Shown here: in pieces, positions 7,041 to 13,045 of the stretch
Numbering within the stretch: position 1 is the first letter of the stretch
How the letters are laid out: every line of letters starts with the position of its first letter
NCBI GenBank assembly: GCA_036269975.1
Contig: DATBDL010000195.1
Location: 1-13,134 of the forward strand
Direction: 5' to 3'
Source: DATEPR01 sp036269975
Lineage (GTDB): Bacteria; Actinomycetota; Actinomycetes; Mycobacteriales; Pseudonocardiaceae
Length of the DNA: 13,134 nt
Notes under the pieces: generated by a model
Database searches by the model: none
What the model saw: only the letters and a program-made list of their open reading frames with translations
What the model was told of the DNA's origin: nothing
Translations under genes and position numbers: made by a program

Positions 7041-8413
7041 GGCAGTTCGACGCCGCCGATCGCCGCCATCTGCGTCGCCAACTGGTCCGCATTGCCGACC
7101 ACGACACCGGTGAACGCCGTCGGCGCGAAGAACTCCAGCGCCGCTTCGGCCACCTGCGTCGGCGTCACGGCGGCCAGCCGGGCCGGATGCCCGCGCAGCC
7201 ACGCCATGTCCAGTCCGAGACCGGCGAGGCCGACCATCTGCGACGCCAGGCCGGACTGCGACGACGTGCTGATCAGCAGCGAGCCGATCGCGTACTGCCG
7301 CACCGACTCGATCTCGTCGTCCGTCGGCGGGACGAGGCCGAGCCGGCCCAGTTCGTAGCGGACCTCCCAGAGCGCGGCCGCCGTGACACCGCTGGCCGTG
7401 TCGGCGTCCACCAGCAGGCTCGCGCCGCTTGGCGTGAACTCCAGGTAGGACCGGGCGTGGTAGGTGTAACCCTTGTCCTCGCGGATGTTCTCGACCAGCC
7501 GAGACGAGAAGTAGCCGCCGAACGCCAGGTTCGCGAGTTGCAGCGCCGGATACCGGGGATCGGTCCTGGTGATCGCGCGGGCCGACAGCCGCAACTGCGA
7601 CTGCACCGCGCCCGGCCGGTGCACCAGCAGCAGGTCGCCGCCACGCACGTCGGGCAGGTCGGCCATGTCCTGCGCCGCCCGGTCCGACCGCCAGTTCGCC
7701 AGTGCGGCGCCGACCTGGTCACGGGTGGCCGCGAGGTCGACGTCACCGACGAGCACCAGCACGGAACCCCGTGGCACCACCGAATTCGCGTGCAACGCAC
7801 GCACCTGGGGCGCCGTCACCTCGGCGACGTCGATGGCCTCCGGCATCTCGTGCGCGAACGGGTGGTCACCATATCGCCTGCGCTGCAACGCCTTCCTGGC
7901 GATCGTGCCCGGCTGCGCCTCGGCGAGCGCGATCCGCTCGACCAGCCGGTCGCGCTCCCGCCGGATCTCGTCGTCGCGGTAGGCGGCGGCCGTGAGCACG
8001 TCGGCCAGCACGTCCAGCAGCCGGTCGAGGCCGCTGGCCAGCGCGCTGCCGCCGATGGAGAGCCGTTCCGGGTCGACACCGGCGCCCAGTTCACCGCCGA
8101 CCAGCGCCAGGTCCGTGTCCACCTGCACGCGGTTGCGTCGTTCCGTTCCGGTGAGCAGGGTTTCGGCCAGCAGTTCCGACGTCGCGGGGTGCATACGGTC
8201 GGTGCCGCCGAACGGGATTCGCAGCCGCAGTTCGACCATCGGGACGGCCGGCTGGCGGATCAGGATCAGCCGAAGACCGTTGTCCAGCACCGTGTCCAGG
8301 GTCTCCGGGTCGATCGACGCCCGGTGCTCGCCCAGCGGCGGCACCGGCCGGGGCCCGAGCTCGGTGCGGCCGATCTGCGCCGCGGTGCGGTGGTTGGGAA
8401 CGGTCGCGGTCAC
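7037..8413 (-). CDS. M16 peptidase family, non-catalytic partner subunit (R/Y subunit)
   Basis: 458 residues from GTG 8413, overlapping the preceding M16 stop by GTGA. It has the M16 two-lobed layout: an N-terminal domain with PFGGTD and LLAETLLTGTERR, and a C-terminal inactive domain with NLAFGGYFSSRLVENIREDKGYTY. The zinc motif HxxEH is replaced by ELLAE (residues 80-84), so this chain cannot bind the catalytic zinc. It keeps the R311/Y318 pair of the REDKGYTY motif, which in M16B heterodimers supplies the second half of the active site. I infer that it works as an obligate partner of the HxxEH protein encoded immediately upstream. No signal peptide is seen, so a cytoplasmic role is likely. 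Confidence 0.92.
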   Translation of the reverse strand: MTATVPNHRTAAQIGRTELGPRPVPPLGEHRASIDPETLDTVLDNGLRLILIRQPAVPMVELRLRIPFGGTDRMHPATSELLAETLLTGTERRNRVQVDTDLALVGGELGAGVDPERLSIGGSALASGLDRLLDVLADVLTAAAYRDDEIRRERDRLVERIALAEAQPGTIARKALQRRRYGDHPFAHEMPEAIDVAEVTAPQVRALHANSVVPRGSVLVLVGDVDLAATRDQVGAALANWRSDRAAQDMADLPDVRGGDLLLVHRPGAVQSQLRLSARAITRTDPRYPALQLANLAFGGYFSSRLVENIREDKGYTYHARSYLEFTPSGASLLVDADTASGVTAAALWEVRYELGRLGLVPPTDDEIESVRQYAIGSLLISTSSQSGLASQMVGLAGLGLDMAWLRGHPARLAAVTPTQVAEAALEFFAPTAFTGVVVGNADQLATQMAAIGGVELP

Positions 8414-9696
8414 GCGGCACCTCCGGCCGGGTTGACGATCAGCACGGCCCGTGCGTCCGGGCGCAGCGCCTTGGCGGCCGCCGACACGTCCTCCGGTGTC
8501 ACCCTCGCCACCAGTTCGGGCAGTTCGACGGCGAGATGTGGCATGCCGTGCAACAGTTCCAGGCTGCCGTACGCCAGGGTCCGCGAGATGATCCTGTCGT
8601 TGTCGCGGTGCAGGCCGGCGGTCCAGCGCGCGGTCACCCGAGCCAGTTCGTCCGCGTCGGGGCCTGCTGCCGCCAGCAGTTCCAGTTCCTCGTCCAGCAC
8701 GCCGAGCACGCGATCGGCCGACACGTCGGGGGTGTACGTCGCGGTGACGGTGAACGTGTCCGGGTCACGGGCGTCCAGCGGCGAGCCGAACAGGCCGCAA
8801 CCGGTGCCGACATCCGTGACCAGCGCGTCGTTGTGCACCATGCGCTGTTGCAGCCGGGCGGCGTCGCCGTCGGTGAGCACCGACGACATCACGACGTAGG
8901 CGAGATAGCTGTCCAGTTCGGCGACCGGGTCGGGCAGCCGGTAGCCGACCGCGAGCGCGGGCAGCGGAGCGTGCTGGTCGACCTGCTCGCCGCGCAGCTC
9001 CGTGGTCGGGCGCGGCTCGTCGAAGCTCGGCCGCACCGGCACCGGGCGGCCCAGGACGTCACCGAAATGCCGCTGTACCAGGTCTTGTGTGTGGCTGACC
9101 TCGAAGTCACCGGTCACCGTGAGTACGGCGTTGCCCGGCGCGTAGAACGTGTCGAAGAACGACGCGCAGTCCTCGACGCTGGCCGACTCCAGGTCGGTGA
9201 AGTCGCCGTAACCGTTGTGCGCGTTCGGGAACGTCTGATAGAGGATCGGCGGCAACGGAATCCACGGGAACCCGCCGTAGGGCCGGTTCAGCACGTTCAG
9301 CCGGATCTCCTCCTTCACCACGTCGACCTGGTTGCGGAGGTTCTCCTCGGTGATCTTCGGCGCGCGCATCCGGTCGGCCTCCAGGAACAGCGCGCGTTCC
9401 AGGGCGGCCGATGGCAGCACCTCGAAGTAGTCCGTGTAGTCGGGGTGGGTCGAGCCGTTGAACGTGCCGCCCGAGGACTGCACATGGCGGAAGTGCGCCA
9501 GTTTCTCCAGGCTCTCGCTGCCCTGGAACATCAGGTGTTCGAACAGGTGCGCGAAGCCGGTACGGCCTTCCGGTTCGGACCGGAAACCCACGTCGTAGTG
9601 CACGCTGACGCCGACCACCGGAATCGTCCGGTCCGGGGCGAGCAGCACGCGCAGGCCGTTGGCAAGGGTGTACCTGTGCAGCTCGGGCGAAGGCAT
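8410..9696 (-). CDS. M16 family zinc metallopeptidase, catalytic subunit
   Basis: 428 residues from ATG 9696. A weak TAGG lies 8 bases upstream. The inverted zinc motif H50-LF-E53-H54 is intact (RTGFAHLFEHLMFQGS), and the third metal ligand E130 lies 76 residues after H54 in VVKEEIR, as in pitrilysin-family enzymes. The chain continues with the usual M16 segments NALLTVTGDF-like (AVLTVTGDFE) and a second domain with DGDAARLQQRMVHND. There is no signal peptide. M16B enzymes degrade short unstructured peptides. With the R/Y partner downstream, this fits the split heterodimeric M16B arrangement. It starts a tightly coupled three-gene run ending in nudC; a 37-base gap separates it from the upstream two-TM gene. 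Confidence 0.94.
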   Translation of the reverse strand: MPSPELHRYTLANGLRVLLAPDRTIPVVGVSVHYDVGFRSEPEGRTGFAHLFEHLMFQGSESLEKLAHFRHVQSSGGTFNGSTHPDYTDYFEVLPSAALERALFLEADRMRAPKITEENLRNQVDVVKEEIRLNVLNRPYGGFPWIPLPPILYQTFPNAHNGYGDFTDLESASVEDCASFFDTFYAPGNAVLTVTGDFEVSHTQDLVQRHFGDVLGRPVPVRPSFDEPRPTTELRGEQVDQHAPLPALAVGYRLPDPVAELDSYLAYVVMSSVLTDGDAARLQQRMVHNDALVTDVGTGCGLFGSPLDARDPDTFTVTATYTPDVSADRVLGVLDEELELLAAAGPDADELARVTARWTAGLHRDNDRIISRTLAYGSLELLHGMPHLAVELPELVARVTPEDVSAAAKALRPDARAVLIVNPAGGAA

Positions 9697-9733
9697 GAGA
9701 CGAGCCTACGTGGTCGTCCCGTGGTCCGGATTG

Positions 9734-10516
9734 CTACTCCGCGCGGTCGCCGAGGTCGACCGGACGGTCGACCGGACGCATGGTGGTCGACGAGTCCTCG
9801 AACCAGTCGACACCCGTCGCGTCGGGGTCGTTCTTCCGCGCCCTCGTCTCGCCGGGATAGACCTCGTCACGGTCGGCCGAGCCGGACCGGAACCGGGACG
9901 CGAGCCGGATGGGACTACGCGCCTGCGACCGGTCGACGGCGAGCCGGCCCGACGGTCTGTCGTCCACGGTGGCACCGAATCGTGGCCCGGTCGACGGCCG
10001 GGCGAACTTCACCGGCCCGACCTCCTTGATCGATCGCCCGGTGATCGACCGCCCGGTGCGCTGTCCCGTCGCGCCACTGCGGATGCGGAAGATCTGGTAG
10101 CCGCAGCCGCCGCCGACCGCGGTGGCCAGCACCAGCAGCAGGAACGCCACCCGGTGCGAGAGACCGGACGAGTCACCTGGCGCCGCGTCGGCCATCTCGA
10201 GCACCGTGTTGCCGTTGAAGGTGGGCGGCACCAGCACCTTCATCGTCTCGCCCCGCTGGTATCCGCAGCCGTCGAGCTTCGCGAAGTGGACCACGCTGTC
10301 GACGGTGAAGCTGACAGTGTCGTTGTTGTCCTTGCCCTGGCAGGACGCGGACGCCTGAACGGTCGCGCGGACCTGGGTGTCGCCGCTGGTGGCCGATCGG
10401 TGCGAACCCGCGTAACCGGACACCACCCACAGCGCGACGCCCACGACGGCGACACAGCCGAGCCCGACGGCCGCCAGGATGAGGCGCCGCTTGACTGGTC
10501 CCTGTGCCGCGGTCAC
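9734..10516 (-). CDS. Two-TM membrane protein with extracytoplasmic domain and charged C-terminal tail
   Basis: 260 residues from GTG 10516. TM1 is about residues 11-33 (LILAAVGLGCVAVVGVALWVV). An outside domain of roughly 85 residues contains C59 and C84, which could form a disulfide. TM2 is about 122-143 (VAFLLLVLATAVGGGC). A 115-residue Arg/Ser/Asp-rich tail follows and carries short repeats (TGRSI twice, RPVD twice). The TM-beta domain-TM plan, with YQRGETMKVLVPP before TM2, resembles DUF3592-like proteins, but I cannot confirm the family. The tail looks disordered. It lies between the DUF5666-like gene and the M16 operon, all on one strand, so it may be co-transcribed. Function unknown. 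Confidence 0.8.
   Translation of the reverse strand: MTAAQGPVKRRLILAAVGLGCVAVVGVALWVVSGYAGSHRSATSGDTQVRATVQASASCQGKDNNDTVSFTVDSVVHFAKLDGCGYQRGETMKVLVPPTFNGNTVLEMADAAPGDSSGLSHRVAFLLLVLATAVGGGCGYQIFRIRSGATGQRTGRSITGRSIKEVGPVKFARPSTGPRFGATVDDRPSGRLAVDRSQARSPIRLASRFRSGSADRDEVYPGETRARKNDPDATGVDWFEDSSTTMRPVDRPVDLGDRAE
9754..9777. repeat. 12-bp perfect tandem repeat in the tail of the two-TM protein gene
   Basis: GGTCGACCGGAC occurs at 9754-9765 and again at 9766-9777. It encodes the repeated RPVD of the C-terminal tail. Together with the near-repeat around 10027-10058 it suggests that this tail grows and shrinks by slippage. Confidence 0.7.
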
Positions 10517-10590
10517 GGGTACGAGGATGACAGACCCGCGCGGCGAACACCCTTTCGCGTCGATTACGGGTGATGGTCAACCGCAGTCGT

Positions 10591-11106
10591 TCAACCGCCG
10601 GCGGGCGCCTCACGTGCGCGAATGGCGACGGCGGCCCCTGCCTTGACGATCAACTGCACCCGCTCGCCCTGCCGCAGATCGGTGACGGAGGTCGCATCGC
10701 CGGCGAACCGCGTCGTGGCGCTCGTGGTCACGGTGACCGGATCGCCGCCCTTGGTCGGCGTGACGACGAGTTGCCCGTCGGCCACGGAACTGACGGTGCC
10801 GAGCACCAGGCTCTCCCCCGGCTGGAGCTGGACGCGGTTGCCCTTGCCCTTCCCGTCGGCGGCGGCCCGCGCGGTGGTCGCGGGTGCCACGGCAGCCGTG
10901 TTCGCCGTGGCCGGCGGGGAACTCGGTGCCGCGATCACGATGCCGACCACGATCCCGGCGATGGCCAGCACGACCGCGACGGCCCCGATCAGCGCCCCGC
11001 GCCGCCGCCACACCGGCACCGGCCACTCCGATGGCGGCACGTACCGGGTGGCGGTCCTCTCGCCGTGCGGGCTGAAGAAGTTCTGCGTTGGCCGCGGCTC
11101 GTCCAT
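10591..11106 (-). CDS. Membrane-anchored DUF5666-like protein
   Basis: 171 residues from ATG 11106. The frame is open further upstream, but the extra part runs through the immunity gene. A cytoplasmic N-terminus (about 36 residues, with SEWPVPVWRRR) precedes one TM helix (about 37-60). An Ala/Thr/Pro-rich linker follows, then a small beta domain at about 98-164: LVLGTVSSVADGQLVVTP, VTVTTSATTRF, VTDLRQGERVQLIVK. This GTVxSVxxGxLxV ... TxxxxxxDLxxGxxV pattern is that of the DUF5666 (OB-like) domain. Such proteins are often near two-component systems, and role and ligand are unknown. An 11-base-period repeat like that in front of the response regulator gene lies 24-41 bases upstream, so I infer control by that regulator. 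Confidence 0.85.
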   Translation of the reverse strand: MDEPRPTQNFFSPHGERTATRYVPPSEWPVPVWRRRGALIGAVAVVLAIAGIVVGIVIAAPSSPPATANTAAVAPATTARAAADGKGKGNRVQLQPGESLVLGTVSSVADGQLVVTPTKGGDPVTVTTSATTRFAGDATSVTDLRQGERVQLIVKAGAAVAIRAREAPAGG

Positions 11107-11129
11107 GCGTTCTACGGTCGCGGTACGAC

Positions 11130-11147
11130 CTGAACCGACTCTGAAGG
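11130..11147. promoter_or_regulatory. Candidate OmpR-family regulator site in front of the DUF5666-like gene
   Basis: CTGAACC (11130-11136), a 4-base spacer, and CTGAAGG (11141-11147) form tandem heptamers repeating every 11 bases. It matches the response-regulator upstream element at 14 of 18 positions. It fills the 46-base gap between the immunity gene stop and the DUF5666-like gene start. Relative to that gene it reads in the reverse direction. Confidence 0.5.
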
Positions 11148-11152
11148 CATCG

Positions 11153-11680
11153 TCAGGCGACCATGTGTTCGTGGACGCGCCAGGCAGTCGCGTGCGACCA
11201 CTCGCCGTGCAGAGCGAAGTCGAGCATGAGCTGGCGGACGGTCTCCAGCGGCACGATGGTGTTCGGCGGGAAGTAAGTCGGCACACAGGCGTCGTAGAGC
11301 ACGCGGGGTTGGCCGCTGGTCGGGTTCGGATTCTGCGTGGCGTAGATCGTCTGCTCGTCGCCGTCGAGCCGGAACCGCACGTACTCGGCTGCGCCGTGCT
11401 CTACCGCCACACCGACTCGCATGAACTCGACCAGCTCCGGTACCGACCTGTCGTCGGCAATCCGCACCACGCCCCGGTAGCGGTCGAGCACGGTGAACTC
11501 GTCGCCAGCTCGGTCGATCTCCAGGTACATCACGCCGCCTTGGCCAGCAGACAGCCGGTCCAGCTCACGGTCGATCAGGGCACGCCGTTCACCAGCAGTG
11601 TTCGCCACGTACCTCGGCGCGGAGATCCCCCGCCAGCAATGCGGAAAGTCCCGAGCGTTGTCGAGGTCGTCATCAGGCAC
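11153..11680 (-). CDS. Imm1-family immunity protein
   Basis: 175 residues from GTG 11680. The start overlaps the end of the deaminase frame by 8 bases, and GTAGGGA lies just upstream. There is no signal peptide or TM. The layout fits the Imm1 family (Pfam PF14430) known from polymorphic toxin systems, most often beside deaminase toxins: a helix (ERRALIDRELDRL), beta strands with GVMYLEI, a central acidic sheet (VRFRLDGDEQTIYATQ), then VLYDACVPTYFPPN, and the closing helix TVRQLMLDFALHGE followed by ATAWRVH. Such proteins bind and block the cognate toxin in the cytoplasm. Placement directly after a DddA-like deaminase supports the call. The frame is intact while the toxin's is not. Confidence 0.85.
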   Translation of the reverse strand: MPDDDLDNARDFPHCWRGISAPRYVANTAGERRALIDRELDRLSAGQGGVMYLEIDRAGDEFTVLDRYRGVVRIADDRSVPELVEFMRVGVAVEHGAAEYVRFRLDGDEQTIYATQNPNPTSGQPRVLYDACVPTYFPPNTIVPLETVRQLMLDFALHGEWSHATAWRVHEHMVA

Positions 11681-12237
11681 TCCCTACCATGGTCGCTGGT
11701 TCGATAGTGCCGGGCCACCAGACGACCATTGTGCTCCCCTTCGGCAAGATCAGCGCCGAGGCACGGAGACAGCCGATCCCGGAGGCATACGTACACGGCG
11801 CGCTGTTGATGACCAGCACGCCATAGCTGTCACCTTCGTCACGCATGAGTGCGACCAGCCTTCGGCTCGACGTGTCCTGCGGCCTGCTTGCTGCCCTGCG
11901 GTTGCGCTTTGATCTCCGAGACCGACCGGAGATACTGCCAAGCCCGGTCGAAATCATGGCCGCTCTGCCCGCTGGTGAGCGTGGTCGGGTCCTCGCCGTT
12001 CGAGTCCGTGTAGAGCAGGCCGGTGGTGATCGCCGCTCCGGCCATGTCGAGTTGCTGCTGCTGCGCCTCGGCCCACTTCGAGCTGGTGGCGTCCTGGTGC
12101 CGGCAGTTCTCGTCGGCGTGCGCGACCCCAGCGCCGAGCACCACGCAGTTCTTCCCACTTGGCCAGTGCGCGCTTACGTAGCCGATGATGAACAGGAACG
12201 TGCCGACCAGCACGAGCACACCGAGTAGCCGCCTCAC
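11673..12237 (-). pseudogene. Frameshifted SCP1.201/DddA-like cytidine deaminase toxin with N-terminal membrane anchor
   Basis: Two overlapping frames together make one deaminase. Frame 1 starts at GTG 12237 and carries a TM helix (about residues 3-20), an outside segment with C31 and C45, and then the family lead-in (TTGLLYTDSNG, TLTSG, AWQYL) up to H122-V-E124-PK126, the zinc ligand/catalytic motif. It then runs out of frame and stops at 11839. The next frame supplies ALMRDEG, VLVINSAPC, C156 (PCx7C zinc ligands C148/C156), ILPKGSTMVVWWPG, and stops at 11673. Dropping one G at 11859/11860 joins them as HVEPKLVALMRDEG, giving 187 residues. DddA-like enzymes deaminate cytosine in DNA and are lethal without their immunity protein. 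Here no LXG, RHS or other delivery domain is present. Whether the base is a mutation, a programmed shift or an error cannot be seen. Confidence 0.85.
11839..12237 (-). CDS. Literal 5' reading frame of the broken toxin gene (132 residues)
   Basis: This is what the sequence encodes without a frameshift: the membrane anchor, the linker and the first half of the deaminase domain through HVEPK, followed by six unrelated residues (AGRTHA) and a stop. It contains one half of the zinc site and none of the PC...C half, so the product should be inactive. It is listed because a gene finder would report it as a hypothetical membrane protein. Confidence 0.55.
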   Translation of the reverse strand: MRRLLGVLVLVGTFLFIIGYVSAHWPSGKNCVVLGAGVAHADENCRHQDATSSKWAEAQQQQLDMAGAAITTGLLYTDSNGEDPTTLTSGQSGHDFDRAWQYLRSVSEIKAQPQGSKQAAGHVEPKAGRTHA

Positions 12238-12243
12238 GACAGC

Positions 12244-12273
12244 ATGTTACCCATAGTGGATGAAATCGATCAA
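12244..12273 (-). promoter_or_regulatory. Leaderless-type promoter of the toxin/immunity operon
   Basis: On the minus strand TTGATC (12268-12273) serves as -35 and TAACAT (12244-12249) as -10, with an 18-base spacer. The GTG start at 12237 lies 6 bases after the -10 and no ribosome-binding site is present, so transcription would begin at or next to the start codon. Leaderless mRNAs of this type are common in actinobacteria. Confidence 0.5.
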
Positions 12274-12279
12274 ATTCAT
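12260..12279. promoter_or_regulatory. Imperfect palindrome over the toxin -35 element (candidate operator)
   Basis: ATGAAATCGATCAAATTCAT has matching ends ATGAA/TTCAT and a GATC centre with three mismatched pairs on each side resolved as single bases. It covers the TTGATC -35 of the toxin promoter and lies in an AT-rich island between divergent genes, a good position for a repressor. Confidence 0.35.
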
Positions 12280-12313
12280 GGTGTAAATTAGTGCCGCAGC
12301 GTTCGGTTCGGTG

Positions 12314-12331
12314 CTGAAGGAACCCTGAAGG
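12314..12331 (+). promoter_or_regulatory. Tandem CTGAAGG repeat, candidate autoregulatory site of the response regulator
   Basis: CTGAAGG at 12314-12320 and at 12325-12331, separated by AACC, gives an exact 11-base period. OmpR/PhoB-family regulators bind as head-to-tail dimers on such direct repeats. It ends 39 bases before the chosen regulator start, next to where a -35 would lie if CAGAAT (12359-12364) is the -10. Confidence 0.6.
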
Positions 12332-12370
12332 CCCACGTGATCGTTCCGGTCGGTGCCGCAGAATGGGCGG

Positions 12371-13045
12371 GTGACGAGAGCGCGCATCCTGGTCATCGAG
12401 GACGCAGAGGCGATCAACGTCGCGGTCTGCGCCGCGCTGCGCGACAACGGCCTGGACGCGCTGGGCCGGGGTGACGGCCGTGAGCTGGAGCTGGACCTGA
12501 AACGATTCCGGCCGGACCTGGTCGTGCTGGACGTGATGCTGCCCGGTCGGGACGGGTTCTCGCTGCTGGACGTCGTCCGCCGTTCCACCACGGCGGGTGT
12601 CGTGATGCTGACCGCGCGGGACGGCGTGCCGGACCGGCTGCGTGGTCTGCAGGGCGGCGCGGACGACTACGTGCTCAAGCCGTTCGTGCTGGCCGAACTG
12701 GTGGCCAGGGTGGTCGCCGTGCTACGGCGCCTTGGCCGCACGCCGTCCACGGTGCAGGTGGGTGACCTGGTGGTGGACGCCGACTCCGGTGTCGTGCTCT
12801 ACGGCGGCAAGCCGGTCGAGCTGACGGCCACCGAACTGCGGCTGCTGGAGTACCTTGCGGCGCAGCGGGGCCGGGTGGTCAGCAAGACCCAGATCCTCAC
12901 CGCCGTGTGGGGCTACGAGGACTACGACCCGAACCTGGTCGAGGTGCATGTGAGCGCGTTGCGCCGGAAACTGGAGGCGCACGGGCCCCGCCTGCTGCGC
13001 ACGGTGCGCGGCCTCGGTTACGTGCTGCGCACGGAGGACGCATGA
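12371..13045 (+). CDS. OmpR-family response regulator (receiver plus winged-helix DNA-binding domain)
   Basis: 224 residues from GTG 12371. A GTG at 12353 would add six residues, but starting at VTRARILVIED fits the family, and CAGAAT six bases upstream suggests a leaderless transcript. The receiver domain (about 4-120) shows the acidic pair E10/D11, the phospho-acceptor D54 in VVLDVMLPGRDG, T81 and K103 (VLKPF). The C-terminal winged helix (about 127-222) has the typical ELTATELRLLEYLA, VVSKTQILTAVWGY, VEVHVSALRRKLE and RGLGYVLR. It is translationally coupled by ATGA to the histidine kinase gene. The stimulus is unknown. Tandem repeats in front of this gene and of the DUF5666-like gene suggest its targets. 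Confidence 0.95.
   Translation: MTRARILVIEDAEAINVAVCAALRDNGLDALGRGDGRELELDLKRFRPDLVVLDVMLPGRDGFSLLDVVRRSTTAGVVMLTARDGVPDRLRGLQGGADDYVLKPFVLAELVARVVAVLRRLGRTPSTVQVGDLVVDADSGVVLYGGKPVELTATELRLLEYLAAQRGRVVSKTQILTAVWGYEDYDPNLVEVHVSALRRKLEAHGPRLLRTVRGLGYVLRTEDA

Noticed and set aside
7187..8899. Long plus-strand open frame opposite the M16 genes
   Set aside because: Arg/Gln/His-rich antisense shadow across two unambiguous peptidase genes.
8536..10573. Plus-strand open frames opposite the catalytic M16 and two-TM genes
   Set aside because: Same shadow composition; no start signals or domains.
11855..11866. Known-type programmed frameshift at the toxin junction
   Set aside because: I see no slippery heptamer, no in-frame stop at the shift point and no obvious stimulatory structure, so programmed shifting stays a possibility rather than a call.
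11868..12158. Upstream part of the second toxin frame as a separate protein
   Set aside because: Before the junction it is Arg/Thr/Ser-rich and unlike any protein; only the part after the HVE junction matches the deaminase.
12353..12370. Earlier GTG start for the response regulator
   Set aside because: Adds six non-family residues and would include the likely -10 element; no ribosome-binding site.
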